From Gammaproteobacteria bacterium (lineage in GTDB: Bacteria; Pseudomonadota; Gammaproteobacteria; Pseudomonadales; Pseudohongiellaceae), in contig JAURWS010000040.1 in the NCBI GenBank assembly GCA_030654835.1, positions 18,504-82,503 on the forward strand: a stretch of DNA of 64,000 nt. The letters are read 5' to 3'. Shown here in pieces: positions 35,720-46,720 of the stretch (positions are counted from its first letter, which is position 1; each line of letters opens with the position of its first letter). The notes under the pieces were generated by a model that saw nothing but the letters and a program-made list of their open reading frames with translations, did not search any database and was not told the origin of the DNA. Made by a program: the position numbers and the translations under genes.

Positions 35720-36772
35720 ATGATTAACTCTGTCCAAAAACCTACAGATTACAAACACTTTGTCACCAATTCAGGCCACTCTGTGATTACCATCGGCCCG
35801 CACACGCTCGGCAATCGCGTCATTCTTGCGCCGATGGCGGGCATCACCGATCAGCCGTTCCGGGATCTGTGTGTGGAACTGGGTGCAGGCCTGGCGGTGG
35901 CAGAAATGCTGACCTGCAATACAGAATTGTGGCGCAGCGACAAGAACAGGGCGCGGCTGACGCGGCCTGCGGCCGGAGGTCCCGATGCCGTGCAGATCGC
36001 CGGCTCGGACCCTCAAATGATGGCTGATGCAGCCAGGCTGCACGTGGATCTGGGCGCGGACATCATCGACATCAACATGGGATGCCCGGCCAAGAAGGTG
36101 CTCAAGAAGGCGGCCGGATCTGCCTTGCTCAAGGACACCCGACTGGTGCGCAGTATCCTCGACGCTGTAGTCGGCGCGGTCGATGTACCGGTCACGCTGA
36201 AGATTCGCACGGGCTGGTGCCCCGACTCCCGCAACGGCGTTGAAGTCGCCAGAATTGCCGAGGATTGCGGCGTCAAACTGTTGACTGTGCATGGCAGAAC
36301 CCGCGAGTGCCGGTTCGTGGGAGACGTGGAGTACGACACTATTGCCGCGATCAAGAACGCGGTGGCTATTCCGGTCATTGCCAACGGCGATATCGACAGT
36401 GCGGAGAAGGCGAGAGCAGTATTGGATTACACCGGAGCCGATGGCGTGATGATCGGACGAGCGGCACAGGGCAACCCCTGGATTTTCGGACAGATCAATC
36501 ACTACCTGAACACCGGTGAATTTCTGACCCCCAGCCCACTGCAGGAAGTAAGCCGAACGCTGCTCAGACACATCTCTCAGCTTTATGAATTGTATGGCGA
36601 GTTCAAGGGCGTTCTCTTCGCGCGCAAGCACGTCGGCTGGTACACCGGCACCCTGGGAGAAGCTAAGACGTTCAAAAGAGCGTTCAATCAACTGACGACT
36701 GCCGAACAACAGTTGCAGAGCGTACAGAATTATTTCGAGTCACTGATGATCAAGAAGGAAACCGCAGTATGA
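35720..36772 (+). CDS. dusB: tRNA-dihydrouridine synthase B
   Basis: A 350-residue flavoenzyme reducing uridine to dihydrouridine in tRNA D-loops. FMN-binding APMAGITDQPFRDLC, the catalytic Cys in NMGCPAKKVLKKAAGSALL, LTVHGRTREC, VIANGDID and GADGVMIGRAAQGNPWIF are all present. The first 25 residues are longer than usual and a GTG at the valine of SVITIGPHTLG may be the genuine start. It overlaps fis by four bases, the classical dusB-fis operon. Confidence 0.95.
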   Translation: MINSVQKPTDYKHFVTNSGHSVITIGPHTLGNRVILAPMAGITDQPFRDLCVELGAGLAVAEMLTCNTELWRSDKNRARLTRPAAGGPDAVQIAGSDPQMMADAARLHVDLGADIIDINMGCPAKKVLKKAAGSALLKDTRLVRSILDAVVGAVDVPVTLKIRTGWCPDSRNGVEVARIAEDCGVKLLTVHGRTRECRFVGDVEYDTIAAIKNAVAIPVIANGDIDSAEKARAVLDYTGADGVMIGRAAQGNPWIFGQINHYLNTGEFLTPSPLQEVSRTLLRHISQLYELYGEFKGVLFARKHVGWYTGTLGEAKTFKRAFNQLTTAEQQLQSVQNYFESLMIKKETAV

Positions 36773-37074
36773 ACATAATGGACGACCTGATGCCACGCAG
36801 CAAATCCCTGCATACCGGAAATGGTGCTGCCGTTCCACATGGACAACACTCCAATTTGCGCCGCGATGTGGAGAAATCCATGCAGATTTATTTTTCACAA
36901 CTCGGGGAGGAATCTGTGAGCGATCTATATCAGCTGGTGCTGAACGAAATCGAATTACCCTTACTCGAAGCAGTCCTGCGCCACACGGGCAGCAACCAGA
37001 GCAAGGCCTCTATCATGCTGGGTTTGAACCGTGGTACCCTACGCAAGAAATTGAAACAACACGGATTGTTGTGA
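36769..37074 (+). CDS. fis: Nucleoid-associated DNA-binding protein Fis
   Basis: A 101-residue DNA-bending protein. The C-terminal helix-turn-helix HTGSNQSKASIMLGLNRGTLRKKLKQHGLL is nearly standard for Fis. The middle EIELPLLEAVLRHTG forms the dimer core, and the N-terminal region (VEKSMQIYFSQLGEE) contains the invertase-activating segment. Overlap with dusB by four bases places it under the dusB promoter, growth-phase controlled in E. coli. A stem-loop follows the stop at 37094-37129. Confidence 0.96.
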   Translation: MNIMDDLMPRSKSLHTGNGAAVPHGQHSNLRRDVEKSMQIYFSQLGEESVSDLYQLVLNEIELPLLEAVLRHTGSNQSKASIMLGLNRGTLRKKLKQHGLL

Positions 37075-37093
37075 CCGGTACCCGGATAATCTC

Positions 37094-37129
37094 TAACAGG
37101 ATTGCACGCAAAGGACCCCAATCCTGTTA
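37094..37129. promoter_or_regulatory. 11-bp perfect inverted repeat between fis and purH
   Basis: TAACAGGATTG (37094-37104) pairs perfectly with CAATCCTGTTA (37119-37129) around a 14-base loop containing ACGCAAA, which resembles half of a PurR operator. No T-run follows, so it is not a simple intrinsic terminator. It lies 20 bases after fis and 25 before purH, so it may be a regulatory hairpin or operator. Confidence 0.45.
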
Positions 37130-37153
37130 ATTGACTGACAGACCTTCCCTACT

Positions 37154-38749
37154 ATGCCCACAGCCAAAACTGCCGTAGTCCGGCGCGCCCTTATCAGCGT
37201 GTCAGACAAGACCGGCGTTGTGTCATTTGCCAAATCACTGCACAGCGTCGGCGTCGAAATCCTCTCCACCGGAGGCACTTACAAGCTTCTGCGCGCCGAG
37301 AATATCCCCGCTATTGAAATCGCCGAATATACGGGTTTCCCCGAGATGATGGATGGTCGCGTGAAGACGCTGCATCCAAAGGTGCATGGTGGCATTCTTG
37401 CCCGCCGTGATATCGATCAGGCCGTGATGCAAGAGCACAACATTCCTGCCATCGACCTCGTCGTCGTCAACCTCTACCCGTTCGAAGCGACGGTCGCCAA
37501 GCCCGACTGTGACCTGCCGACGGCCATCGAGAACATCGACATCGGCGGCCCGACCATGCTGCGCGCAGCAGCGAAAAATCATGCCTGGGTCGGGGTTGTG
37601 GTCAACCCATCGGATTACGACCGAGTCATTGCCGAGCTGAAGGAAAACGGCGGGGCACTGAAAGAAAGCACCCGCTTTGATCTTGCCGTGCGCACCTACG
37701 AACACACCGCTGCTTACGATGCTGCGATCGCCAATTATCTGGGACGTCTGGTACCTGATGCGCAGGGCAATGAAAACGCCAACAGCGTTTTCCCGCGCAC
37801 TTACAGCGCTCAGTTCATCAAGAGCCAGGACATGCGCTATGGCGAGAACCCGCATCAGCGCGCGGCGTTCTACGTGGAGAAACATCCACAGGAAGCCAGC
37901 ATCAGCACTTCAGTGCAGCATCAAGGTAAAGAGCTGTCCTACAACAACATCGCGGATACTGACGCGGCTCTGGAGTGTGTGAAATCCTTCAGCGAACCTG
38001 CCTGTGTCATCGTCAAGCACGCCAACCCTTGCGGTGTAGCCATCGGCCACGACATCAAGCGCGCTTACGAGCTGGCCTTCCAGACTGATCCGACGTCAGC
38101 GTTTGGCGGCATCATCGCCTTCAACCGTGAACTGGATGCCGAGACCGCCCAGGAAATCATCAACCGTCAGTTCTCCGAGGTGATCATCGCCCCGAAGGTG
38201 TCTGAGGAGGCACTGAAAGTTCTGGCCGCCAAGCAAAACGTGCGTGTACTCAGCTGTGGTCAGTGGCAGCCAGAGCGTCTGGCCGGACTGGACTACAAGC
38301 GCGTCAACGGCGGTTTGCTGGTGCAGGATCGCGACATTCACCAGATCAGCGCAGCGGATCTGAAAGTGGTCACCAAACGTCAACCGAGTGCTCAGGAGAT
38401 AGCCGATCTGCTGTTCGCCTGGAAGATCGCCATGTTCGTGAAATCCAATGCCATCGTGTACTGCAAGAACAACCAGACTATCGGGATCGGCGCAGGCCAG
38501 ATGAGCCGCGTCTACAGTGCCCGTATCGCTGGCATCAAAGCGGCTGACGAGAACCTGGAAGTGAAAGACTCCGTGATGGCATCCGATGCGTTCTTCCCCT
38601 TCCGCGACGGTATCGACGCGGCGGCGAAGGCAGGCATCAGCGCAGTGATTCAGCCGGGCGGCTCCATGCGAGACGAGGAAGTCATCGCAGCGGCCGATGA
38701 AGCAGGCATGGCCATGGTCTTCACCGGCGTGCGCCACTTCCGTCATTAG
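37154..38749 (+). CDS. purH: Bifunctional AICAR formyltransferase / IMP cyclohydrolase
   Basis: A 531-residue enzyme performing the last two steps of IMP synthesis. The N-terminal cyclohydrolase begins [19 protein letters not shown] and has [23 protein letters not shown]. The C-terminal transformylase has [15 protein letters not shown], the catalytic K-H region [26 protein letters not shown], and a terminal [11 protein letters not shown]. No obvious Shine-Dalgarno site precedes the ATG, which is unusual. It is followed by purD 47 bp on. Confidence 0.97.
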   Translation: MPTAKTAVVRRALISVSDKTGVVSFAKSLHSVGVEILSTGGTYKLLRAENIPAIEIAEYTGFPEMMDGRVKTLHPKVHGGILARRDIDQAVMQEHNIPAIDLVVVNLYPFEATVAKPDCDLPTAIENIDIGGPTMLRAAAKNHAWVGVVVNPSDYDRVIAELKENGGALKESTRFDLAVRTYEHTAAYDAAIANYLGRLVPDAQGNENANSVFPRTYSAQFIKSQDMRYGENPHQRAAFYVEKHPQEASISTSVQHQGKELSYNNIADTDAALECVKSFSEPACVIVKHANPCGVAIGHDIKRAYELAFQTDPTSAFGGIIAFNRELDAETAQEIINRQFSEVIIAPKVSEEALKVLAAKQNVRVLSCGQWQPERLAGLDYKRVNGGLLVQDRDIHQISAADLKVVTKRQPSAQEIADLLFAWKIAMFVKSNAIVYCKNNQTIGIGAGQMSRVYSARIAGIKAADENLEVKDSVMASDAFFPFRDGIDAAAKAGISAVIQPGGSMRDEEVIAAADEAGMAMVFTGVRHFRH

Positions 38750-38796
38750 GAGCCGTCATTACAGACTGCCACTAGAGTTCGTAATAGGAACGCTTC

Positions 38797-40098
38797 ATGA
38801 ACGTACTGATTATTGGAAATGGCGGCCGTGAACACGCACTGGCATGGCGCCTGAGGCAGTCCCCGCAGGCTGGCAAGATCTTCGTCGCGCCGGGCAATGC
38901 TGGCACGCATCTGGAAGCGGGCGTCGAGAATGTCGCAATTGACACACTGGATTTCCCGGCGCTGGTGCAGTTCGCGCAACAGAACGACGTCGGGTTGACT
39001 ATCGTCGGGCCGGAAGCCCCGCTGGTAGCAGGAGTCGTGAATTATTTCGCGAATCATGGCCTGCGTTGCTTCGGGCCATCTCGAAACGCGGCTCAGCTGG
39101 AAGGCTCCAAGGCCTTCACGAAAGACTTTCTCGCTCGTCACGATGTGCCCACCGCCGCCTACAGCAACTTCACCGAGATCGCTCCGGCCGTGGCCTATGT
39201 CCGCAAGCAAGGCGCGCCTATCGTCATCAAGGCTGACGGACTCGCGGCCGGTAAGGGTGTGATCATTGCCCAGACCGTGGAAGAGGCGATTGCCACCATC
39301 GAAGATATGCTCTCCGGCAACAAGTTCGGCAATGCAGGACACCGCGTCGTCATCGAGCAATTCCTGACTGGCGAAGAAGCCAGTTTCATCGTCATGGTCG
39401 ATGGCATTCATGTGCTGCCGTTTGCCACCTCGCAGGATCACAAGGCGCGCGACGATGGCGACCGTGGCCCGAATACCGGCGGCATGGGCGCCTACTCTCC
39501 CGCCCCCGTAGTGACCGACGCTGTTCACGCCAAAGTGATGCGAGAAGTCATCATGCCCACTGTCAACGGTATGAGAGCCGACGGCAATCCTTACGTCGGC
39601 TTCCTGTATGCGGGCCTGATGATCTCCGCAAATGGCGACATCAACGTCATCGAATACAACTGCCGCTTCGGCGATCCCGAAGCCCAGCCCGTGATGATGC
39701 GCCTGCAATCCGACCTGATCACACTGTGCAACGCCGCGCTCGATGGCCAGCTGAATACGGTCAGCGCTCAATGGGACCCGCGCCCTGCAGTAGGAGTGGT
39801 GATGGCTAGTGGTGGCTATCCCGACGCCTACGCCACGGGCGATGTCATCAGCGGGTTGGAAAGCAACACCTCCAGTGATCGCAAGGTATTTCACGCCGGA
39901 ACGGCGATGCGCGGCAATGACGTGGTCAGCAACGGAGGCCGTGTGCTCTGCGCTACGGCGCTGGGCAACACTGTCACTGAAGCGCAGCAGGCTGCCTATG
40001 CACTGGCAGACGGAGTACACTGGAACAAGGTCTACTACCGACGCGATATCGCCTATCGCGCCATTGCCAGAGAACTGAATAGAGAGAAGGTGAGCTAA
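38797..40098 (+). CDS. purD: Phosphoribosylamine-glycine ligase
   Basis: A 433-residue ATP-grasp enzyme of purine synthesis, joining glycine to phosphoribosylamine. [68 protein letters not shown], and [18 protein letters not shown] are diagnostic. Its start has AGGA at 38788-38791, five bases from the ATG. purH-purD is the common gammaproteobacterial unit. coq7 starts two bases after its stop. Confidence 0.97.
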   Translation: MNVLIIGNGGREHALAWRLRQSPQAGKIFVAPGNAGTHLEAGVENVAIDTLDFPALVQFAQQNDVGLTIVGPEAPLVAGVVNYFANHGLRCFGPSRNAAQLEGSKAFTKDFLARHDVPTAAYSNFTEIAPAVAYVRKQGAPIVIKADGLAAGKGVIIAQTVEEAIATIEDMLSGNKFGNAGHRVVIEQFLTGEEASFIVMVDGIHVLPFATSQDHKARDDGDRGPNTGGMGAYSPAPVVTDAVHAKVMREVIMPTVNGMRADGNPYVGFLYAGLMISANGDINVIEYNCRFGDPEAQPVMMRLQSDLITLCNAALDGQLNTVSAQWDPRPAVGVVMASGGYPDAYATGDVISGLESNTSSDRKVFHAGTAMRGNDVVSNGGRVLCATALGNTVTEAQQAAYALADGVHWNKVYYRRDIAYRAIARELNREKVS

Positions 40099-40099
40099 C

Positions 40100-40762
40100 A
40101 TGCGTGAGCAAGCAACCTCCAGCGCCAAGTCCCTGAACGGTCTTGATCAGCTGATCCTGCAGTTTGATCAGGCTCTGCGTACCCTGGTGCCTGGCGCCAG
40201 CACCGCACGACGCACGACGCCAGCGCGCGGCAAACCGGAACACGAACTGACCGGGGAGCAGCGTCAGCACGCGGCCGCCCTCATGCGTATCAACCACACC
40301 GGCGAAGTTTGCGCCCAGGCGCTTTATCAGGGGCAGGCGCTCACCGCGAAACTGCCCGATATCCGCACGGCCATGGAGCATGCCGCTCAGGAAGAGGTCG
40401 ACCATCTCGCCTGGTGCGAACAGCGCCTGCGGGAGCTGGACAGCCGCACGAGCTACCTCAATCCTCTGTGGTATGGCCTGTCATTCGGGATGGGGGCAGT
40501 GGCGGGGCTGGCGGGCGACAAGTGGAGTCTGGGCTTTGTGGCCGAGACTGAGCAGCAGGTGTGTGAACATCTGCGCGAGCACCTGGAAAAACTGCCACGG
40601 GAAGACGAGAAGAGCCATGCCGTTCTCAATCAGATGCTGATTGACGAGAAGAACCACGGGGAAACCGCCAGGCTGGCTGGCGGTGCAGAGTTGCCGATGC
40701 CAATCAAATTGGGCATGACACTGATGTCTGTCGTAATGAAGAAAGCGGTCTATCGACTTTAA
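40100..40762 (+). CDS. coq7: Ubiquinone biosynthesis hydroxylase, diiron (Coq7/UbiF type)
   Basis: A 220-residue diiron monooxygenase making 5-hydroxylation in ubiquinone synthesis (demethoxyubiquinone hydroxylase). Two-fold diiron ligands are visible: [15 protein letters not shown] (E), EEVDHLAW (E..D..H), then [12 protein letters not shown] and DEKNHGETA (E...E..H). Length is the bacterial Coq7 norm. Start two bases after purD suggests cotranscription. In Pseudomonas coq7 lies near osmC and vfr as here. Confidence 0.94.
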   Translation: MREQATSSAKSLNGLDQLILQFDQALRTLVPGASTARRTTPARGKPEHELTGEQRQHAAALMRINHTGEVCAQALYQGQALTAKLPDIRTAMEHAAQEEVDHLAWCEQRLRELDSRTSYLNPLWYGLSFGMGAVAGLAGDKWSLGFVAETEQQVCEHLREHLEKLPREDEKSHAVLNQMLIDEKNHGETARLAGGAELPMPIKLGMTLMSVVMKKAVYRL

Positions 40763-40771
40763 GAAGCCGAA

Positions 40772-41194
40772 TCACTCTGCCACTATTTCAAAATCGTGAG
40801 TCACTTGTACGCCACCTTTGACCATCATGATGGTCGCCGAGCAGTACTTTTCGGCCGAGAGCGCCACCGCTTTTTCCACCTGTTTGGCACTCAGATCCTT
40901 GCCACTGACGCGGAAATGCATGTGAATTTTTTCGAACACGGCAGGGATGGCATCCGCACGCTCGGCGCTCAAATCACACTCGCAGCCGCTGACATTCTGA
41001 CGCGCTTTCTGCAGGATAGTGACCACGTCATATGAAGAGCAACCACCCGCGCCAATCAGCAACAATTCCATCGGGCGCATACCGATGTTTTCACCACCAC
41101 TCGATTCCGGCCCTTCCATCAGCACCGCATGGCCGCTACCCGATTGGCCTAGGAATTTTACGTCGTTTATCCAGCGCACTTTCGCTTTCATCAT
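40772..41194 (-). CDS. OsmC-family protein, YhfA subgroup
   Basis: A 140-residue OsmC/Ohr-fold protein. It shows GMRPMELLLIGAGGCSSYDVVTIL with a conserved Cys in GGCSS, and a C-terminal SAEKYCSATIMMVKGGVQVTHDFEIV; the two Cys (about 53 and 117) match the redox-active pair of the family. E. coli YhfA, next to crp, is the closest known; role is peroxide or thiol stress, not proven for this subgroup. It is divergent from crp across a 236-bp space. Confidence 0.88.
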   Translation of the reverse strand: MMKAKVRWINDVKFLGQSGSGHAVLMEGPESSGGENIGMRPMELLLIGAGGCSSYDVVTILQKARQNVSGCECDLSAERADAIPAVFEKIHMHFRVSGKDLSAKQVEKAVALSAEKYCSATIMMVKGGVQVTHDFEIVAE

Positions 41195-41430
41195 AGTCTC
41201 TCGTCAATGTTTACAAAGGCAGCACAGCATCCCCACACGGAAATAATCCGGCCCTGCGCGATCTGCGCGGAAGATTACCACAGACTGCCTGTCAGCACGA
41301 CGCGTCAGACATTCACAGCGATGCAGGAAATGTGATATACATCTGCGATATTTGAATGCGGCCGCTTCCCGGGAAATACCCGTAAAAGAGCCACAAACCT
41401 TTTTGTTTTGCCATCGAGGAGTAGATCACC

Positions 41431-42066
41431 ATGGCACTCATGGCCATCACACCACACATCAAAGACGTGGATAACTTCCTGACCCATTGCCATCGCCGAC
41501 GGTATCCCAATCGCAGCACCATCATTTATGAAGGTGATGCCTGCAATACCCTGTACTACATCATCGAAGGGTCGGTCTCTGTGATTCTGGAAGATGATGA
41601 TGGCAAGGAAGTCGTCATCGCCTATTTGAATCCTGGCGACTTTTTTGGGGAGATGGGCCTGTTCGAACAGAAAGAAGCCCGCAGCGCCTGGTGCCGTGCG
41701 CGTACCAGCAGCGAGATAGCGGAGATCAGTTATGCCAGCTTCAACAACTACATTCGCTCGCATCCGGAGATCGTTTTTACCATCGGCAAACAGATGGCGC
41801 ATCGCCTGCGCAACACCACGCGCAAAGTCGGCGATCTCGCTTTCTATGATGTGACTGGCCGTATTGCCCGCACACTGATAGAACTGAGCAAAGAGCCCGA
41901 TGCGATGACCCATCCTGACGGCATGCAGATCAAGATTACCCGGCAGGAATTGGGCCGATTGGTCAACTGCTCACGCGAGATGGCGGGGCGGGTGTTGAAG
42001 ACTCTTGAAGAGCAGGAGCTCATACACGTCAAGGGCAAGACCATCGTCGTTTATGGCACGCGTTGA
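41431..42066 (+). CDS. crp: cAMP receptor protein (Crp/Vfr)
   Basis: A 211-residue global regulator. The cyclic nucleotide domain has [19 protein letters not shown] and [14 protein letters not shown], with the GE..LF.. cAMP pocket and [17 protein letters not shown]. The C-terminal HTH is [27 protein letters not shown]. Length matches E. coli CRP (210) and Vfr. The start has GAGGAG nine bases upstream. It is next to the osmC-like gene, as in Pseudomonas. Confidence 0.96.
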   Translation: MALMAITPHIKDVDNFLTHCHRRRYPNRSTIIYEGDACNTLYYIIEGSVSVILEDDDGKEVVIAYLNPGDFFGEMGLFEQKEARSAWCRARTSSEIAEISYASFNNYIRSHPEIVFTIGKQMAHRLRNTTRKVGDLAFYDVTGRIARTLIELSKEPDAMTHPDGMQIKITRQELGRLVNCSREMAGRVLKTLEEQELIHVKGKTIVVYGTR

Positions 42067-42087
42067 CCATACCTTTCCCGGACCGGT

Positions 42088-42840
42088 TCAATCCGTTGCG
42101 GTCAACAGCAACAACCCTTGCTCACTTCTGCTCAGCGCTATCAACTGCTCTTTTTTTGCATCTATAGCACTCAACTTCTCGGTCCTGTCCCGGCCGCTAT
42201 ACGGACCGCGCATCACCAGACTCTCGGCTCGACGGTAGTTACTCAGCGCCTTGATCTTGTCCCCCTCCTGCAGCGCCAGCTCCCCCATATTGAGATGCGA
42301 ATTGACCGCAACCGTGAAACTGAGTGTGCCCAGATAACGCGACACCGATTCCAGCTGCTCTCCACGCACCTGACGAAACTGGTAAAGCCGCCGGATGATA
42401 CTCATAGCCTCACTGATGTAAGCGCGGGTGATCTGTATTTCGCGCTCACTGCCGAGACTGGTTCGTTGCTCCAGCTTCTGCCGACGCTGCTCCTGCTGTT
42501 CACCGCTGCCCCTCTCCACATCGGTCAGTGCACCAAGGCCCGACTGCACTTGGCGGATATCGTTCTCCAGATCGGCCCGGGAGGGATCGAGCTGCTGAAT
42601 TTTCAGCAGATCCGACCTCAGACTCTGGTACAAAATCCTCAGCAACTCCGGGTTCTCATCAATATCCAGCAACGCCCGAATGACATTACGGGTCGACGCA
42701 CGTCGCTGATCGAGCGCCGTAAGACGATAGAGGCGCACCATATTCTGTTCCAGCTGCTCCTGTGCAAACCTGGCGATGAGCAGCGCAGCTAACATCACAG
42801 CCAAAAGGCAGAGCAGAATGATGAATTGGGAAAGAGCCAT
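42088..42840 (-). CDS. Membrane-anchored coiled-coil protein of unknown function
   Basis: A 250-residue protein with one N-terminal membrane helix (ALSQFIILLCLLAVMLAALLIARF) and a long alpha-helical region rich in Leu, Gln, Arg and Glu, likely coiled coil (ARFAQEQLEQ through RSDLLKIQQLDPSRADLE), followed by a helical TPR-like part (NSHLNMGELALQEGDKIKALSNYRRAESL). The start at 42840 is chosen because the hydrophobic helix begins there. I do not recognise the family. It converges on crp (21 bp) and has no upstream partner on its own strand. Confidence 0.7.
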   Translation of the reverse strand: MALSQFIILLCLLAVMLAALLIARFAQEQLEQNMVRLYRLTALDQRRASTRNVIRALLDIDENPELLRILYQSLRSDLLKIQQLDPSRADLENDIRQVQSGLGALTDVERGSGEQQEQRRQKLEQRTSLGSEREIQITRAYISEAMSIIRRLYQFRQVRGEQLESVSRYLGTLSFTVAVNSHLNMGELALQEGDKIKALSNYRRAESLVMRGPYSGRDRTEKLSAIDAKKEQLIALSRSEQGLLLLTATD

Positions 42841-42984
42841 GGGGCACCGGAAAACAAACGACACTGACGCAAAAGATGCGTCTCCTGGTTTGTTATCGGC
42901 GCTGAAGGCGTGAGGTTTATGCTGCTCGCGGGATATTCTGTGGAACGATTGCTGAAAGGGGTGGCTAGAGAGGTGACTAGCGAA

Positions 42985-43374
42985 TCAGAATAGTAACAAT
43001 CCCCAGACCATGGCCACCATCACCATTCCCACGAACACTGCCGCCGAGCCAATGTCCTTGGCCCTGCCGGAGAGTTCGTGATAGTCGGAGCCGACGCGAT
43101 TGACGAGCACCTCGATGCCCGTATTGAGCAGCTCAACGATCATTAACAGCAACAGGGAACCTATCAGCAGCACTTTCTCGACCGGCGATTCCCCCAGCCA
43201 CAGCGCGAGAGGAGCGCCCACCACCAGTACCAGTACCTCCAATCGAAAGGCCTCTTCCGACGCGAATGCGGCGCGCAGCCCCGCCATGGAATAACGTGCG
43301 GCGGCACGCAGACGCGGAATGCCTTTGCGCTTGGGAGGAATAGCTCCAGAAGTTTGCGAAGTGTCATCAGTCAT
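42985..43374 (-). CDS. dgkA: Diacylglycerol kinase
   Basis: A 129-residue integral membrane kinase recycling diacylglycerol to phosphatidic acid. Family motifs: [20 protein letters not shown] (substrate-binding N-terminus), [30 protein letters not shown] (the E-L-L-N-T-A/G-I-E core) and [18 protein letters not shown]. Three membrane helices are visible. Start at 43374 gives the usual length and overlaps trpC by 8 bp; an upstream frame reaches 43437. It follows trpC in the same direction. Confidence 0.94.
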   Translation of the reverse strand: MTDDTSQTSGAIPPKRKGIPRLRAAARYSMAGLRAAFASEEAFRLEVLVLVVGAPLALWLGESPVEKVLLIGSLLLLMIVELLNTGIEVLVNRVGSDYHELSGRAKDIGSAAVFVGMVMVAMVWGLLLF

Positions 43375-44170
43375 GAGCAGTAAACAACTCCTTGAGTTTG
43401 TCGCCGGGATGCGCGGCGCGCATGAAGGTCTCGCCAATCAGGAACCCGTAGATGCCGTGCTCGATCATCTGCCGCACATCTTCGGCGCTGTTGATGCCGC
43501 TCTCCGTCACCAGCAGTTTGCCGGGCGGCGTCAGGCGGGCCAGTCGATAGGTGGTATCCAGGTTGGTCTCGAACGTGTGCAGGTTGCGATTGTTGATGCC
43601 GATCAGGTCGAAACCGGTGGCAAGTGCCGTCTCCAGCTCCGCTTCGTCATGCACCTCCACCAGCACATCGATGTGCACGGCCCCAGCATAGGCGGCAAGT
43701 TCGCTCAGCTGTATCGCACTCAGCGCCGCCACGATCAGCAGCACGCAATCGGCCCCGAGCGCCTTGGCCTCGGCGATCTGGTAAGGGTCGATCATGAAGT
43801 CCTTGCGAATGACCGGGAGTCCACAGGCCGCGCGCGCCTGCTGCAGATAGTCATTGCAGCCCTGAAAGAACTGGCGATCCGTCAGCACGGACAGGCAGGT
43901 AGCACCGGCCGCCTCGTACTGGCGGGCGATCTGTACCGGATCAAAATCCGCACGAATCAAACCCTTGCTGGGCGACGCCTTCTTGATCTCGGCGATGATG
44001 GCCGGCTGCCGGGCCAGCATGCGCTGACGCAGCGAGCCGATGAACTCACGCTTGTCCTTGACCTGTGCGGCCATGTGCTCAAGCTCAGACAGGCTGACGC
44101 GCGCACGCCCCTCGGCGATCTCACGGTGCTTCTGGGCGATGATGTCTTCGAGAATGGTGGCCTTGCTCAT
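43367..44170 (-). CDS. trpC: Indole-3-glycerol-phosphate synthase
   Basis: A 267-residue TIM-barrel enzyme of tryptophan synthesis. Blocks: [41 protein letters not shown] (catalytic Lys), [39 protein letters not shown] and VTESGIN. It is monofunctional (no TrpF fusion). In the trpG-trpD-trpC order, followed by dgkA with an 8-bp overlap. Confidence 0.96.
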   Translation of the reverse strand: MSKATILEDIIAQKHREIAEGRARVSLSELEHMAAQVKDKREFIGSLRQRMLARQPAIIAEIKKASPSKGLIRADFDPVQIARQYEAAGATCLSVLTDRQFFQGCNDYLQQARAACGLPVIRKDFMIDPYQIAEAKALGADCVLLIVAALSAIQLSELAAYAGAVHIDVLVEVHDEAELETALATGFDLIGINNRNLHTFETNLDTTYRLARLTPPGKLLVTESGINSAEDVRQMIEHGIYGFLIGETFMRAAHPGDKLKELFTAHD

Positions 44171-44197
44171 ACTGCTGATCGCTATCCCTTGTTGCTA

Positions 44198-45220
44198 TTA
44201 CAGTGTATTGCTGAACGCAGCCAGTTCGTCGAGTTTCTTCAACGCGGCACCGCTGCGCAGTATCTGCTGGGCCCGGGCCACGCCAGCCGCCAGTGTATCC
44301 ACCACATTCGCGGCATAGATCGCGGCACCGGCATTGAGCGCCACGATGTCCCCCGCCGCTTCATCCTCATAACAGAGTGCGCGGCGCACCATGGCGAGGC
44401 TCTCCTGAGCACTATCGACCTTCAGCATCGCAAAACCATCGCGACGCTTGATGCCGAAATCCTCGGGACGAATGACATAGTGGTGAATCGTGCCATTGCG
44501 CAGCTCACCCACCTGCGTGTCGGCCGAAATACTGATCTCATCCAGACCGTCGTTGGCGGCAAACATCAGCACGTGCTCGCTATCCAGTGTCTTGAGCACA
44601 TCGAGCATCACATCGATCAGCTGCGGATCATAGACACCGAGCACCTGATTCGGAGCCGAGGCGGGATTGGTCAGCGGCCCCAGCACATTGAAAATGGTGC
44701 GCACACCAATCTCACGGCGCGCGGGGCCGACATGCTTCATCGCACTGTGGTGACCGGGAGCAAACATGAAGCCGACGCCGACCGTCTCGATGCAGCGCGC
44801 CACTGCCTCAGGGCCCAGAGCAAGCTTGACGCCTGCCGCCTCCAGCAGATCCGCACTGCCGCTCTTGCTGGTCGCCGCACGGTTGCCGTGCTTGGCCACA
44901 CGCGCACCGGCGCAGGCAGCCACCATCGCAGAGGACGTCGAAATATTGAAGGTATCGGTGCCGGAGCCCCCTGTTCCACAGGTGTCCACCAGATGCTGCT
45001 TGTTGGCGACTTCCACGCGAGTGACCAGTTCCCGCATCACTGTCACGGCGCCGAGCAGCTCGGCCGACCGCACGCCCTTGATCTGCAGCGCCACCAGAAA
45101 GGCGCCGATCTGTGCATCACTGCATTGCCCGGTCATGATCTCGCGCATCAGCGAGATCATGTCCTGAGCACCGATGTCCTGCTGCTGGGTCAACTGGCGA
45201 ATAGCGGTTTTGATGTCCAT
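44198..45220 (-). CDS. trpD: Anthranilate phosphoribosyltransferase
   Basis: A 340-residue transferase attaching phosphoribose to anthranilate. Diagnostic: the PRPP loop DTCGTGGSGTDTFNISTS, the KHGNRAATSKSGSADLLEAAGV block (anthranilate and metal), GVGFMFAPGHHSAMKHV, FNVLGPLTNPA. It starts two bases after trpG ends and 27 bp before trpC, so one operon. The separate component I (TrpE) is not in this window. Confidence 0.96.
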   Translation of the reverse strand: MDIKTAIRQLTQQQDIGAQDMISLMREIMTGQCSDAQIGAFLVALQIKGVRSAELLGAVTVMRELVTRVEVANKQHLVDTCGTGGSGTDTFNISTSSAMVAACAGARVAKHGNRAATSKSGSADLLEAAGVKLALGPEAVARCIETVGVGFMFAPGHHSAMKHVGPARREIGVRTIFNVLGPLTNPASAPNQVLGVYDPQLIDVMLDVLKTLDSEHVLMFAANDGLDEISISADTQVGELRNGTIHHYVIRPEDFGIKRRDGFAMLKVDSAQESLAMVRRALCYEDEAAGDIVALNAGAAIYAANVVDTLAAGVARAQQILRSGAALKKLDELAAFSNTL

Positions 45221-45222
45221 AG

Positions 45223-45807
<585 letters not shown>

Positions 45808-45874
45808 TGGCGGGCGGTCCTCCATTAGTGGCCTGGCCTTGGCGGGGGATTCTAGCATGGAAAATGCGGCAATC

Positions 45875-46531
45875 TCAGGCCGCGTACCAGTACACGGAGA
45901 AGTAGTGCAACGCGGTGCCGGCCATCACGAACAGATGCCAGACGAAGTGGGCATAGCGGATTCGCGAGCTGGCGGCATAGAAGCCAACTCCCACCGTGTA
46001 AGCGATTCCGCCGGCCAACAGCAGCAACAGCCCCTCAATGGGCACCCTGTCGAGCATCGGCTTGATGGCGACCAGAATGAGCCATCCCATCAACAGAAAC
46101 ATGACGTTGGAGAGGCGTGGATGAAACAGCCGATTCGATGATTTGAGCACTACCCCGACCAGCGCCAGCGTCCACACCAGCGCGCACAAGGTCCAACCCC
46201 AGGAGCCTCGCAAGACTCCGAGCGTGAAGGGGGTATAGGTGCCCGCAATCAGCACAAAGATGGCAGAGTGTTCGATCATCCGCAGCACTTGCTTTGCCCG
46301 ACCCTTGGGTAGCGCATGGTAGAGTGCCGAGGAAAAATAGAGGATCAGGGTGCTCAATGAGAAGATCACCGCCCCGACCAGAAAGGCTGTGCTTTCTGAC
46401 TGCCCTGCCCTGATCAGCAGGAAGGGACACGCAATCAGCGCCAGCAACACCCCGATGCCGTGGCTGACACTGTTGGCGATTTCCTCGCCACGGGTCTGTT
46501 CGCGTTTGTGGTTGACCGTTGCTACGCTCAC
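45875..46531 (-). CDS. Hemolysin III family membrane protein (YqfA/PAQR type)
   Basis: A 218-residue protein with seven membrane helices. Family marks: [27 protein letters not shown], the [19 protein letters not shown] block and [34 protein letters not shown] proteins carry a metal site formed by the conserved His and Asp/Glu in those blocks; bacterial roles are unclear. A GTG start at 46531 with GGAGG six bases upstream is chosen over an ATG 22 codons earlier. It is divergent from nothing else close; ompW lies upstream on the same strand behind a terminator. Confidence 0.88.
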   Translation of the reverse strand: MSVATVNHKREQTRGEEIANSVSHGIGVLLALIACPFLLIRAGQSESTAFLVGAVIFSLSTLILYFSSALYHALPKGRAKQVLRMIEHSAIFVLIAGTYTPFTLGVLRGSWGWTLCALVWTLALVGVVLKSSNRLFHPRLSNVMFLLMGWLILVAIKPMLDRVPIEGLLLLLAGGIAYTVGVGFYAASSRIRYAHFVWHLFVMAGTALHYFSVYWYAA

Positions 46532-46628
46532 GGTGAGCCTCCATGGAGCATACTGAACTCCTTGATGATGCGGCGACTGTAGCCAATGCTTCCGCACTTC
46601 TCAAGCGCTGCCCCACAAAAACGGCAAA

Positions 46629-46670
46629 CAAAAAAAAGCCGTTACAAAATGCTGGCATCTTGTAACGGCT
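46629..46670 (-). terminator. Rho-independent terminator of ompW
   Basis: AGCCGTTACAA (46637-46647) pairs with TTGTAACGGCT (46660-46670) around a 12-base loop; on the minus strand it is followed by a run of T (46630-46637 as A on plus). It lies about 50 bases past the ompW stop, so it ends ompW. Confidence 0.85.
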
Positions 46671-46720
46671 GGAGTCTACCAAACGAACTCAGCTCCCAGA
46701 CGAACCTTCCATTGCTATAC

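Noticed and set aside
37105..37118. PurR operator before purH
   Set aside because: Only the half ACGCAAA is present and PurR is not general in this group; kept as an inverted repeat only.
41330..41362. CRP autoregulatory site before crp (TGTGAT...)
   Set aside because: Only a half site is visible.
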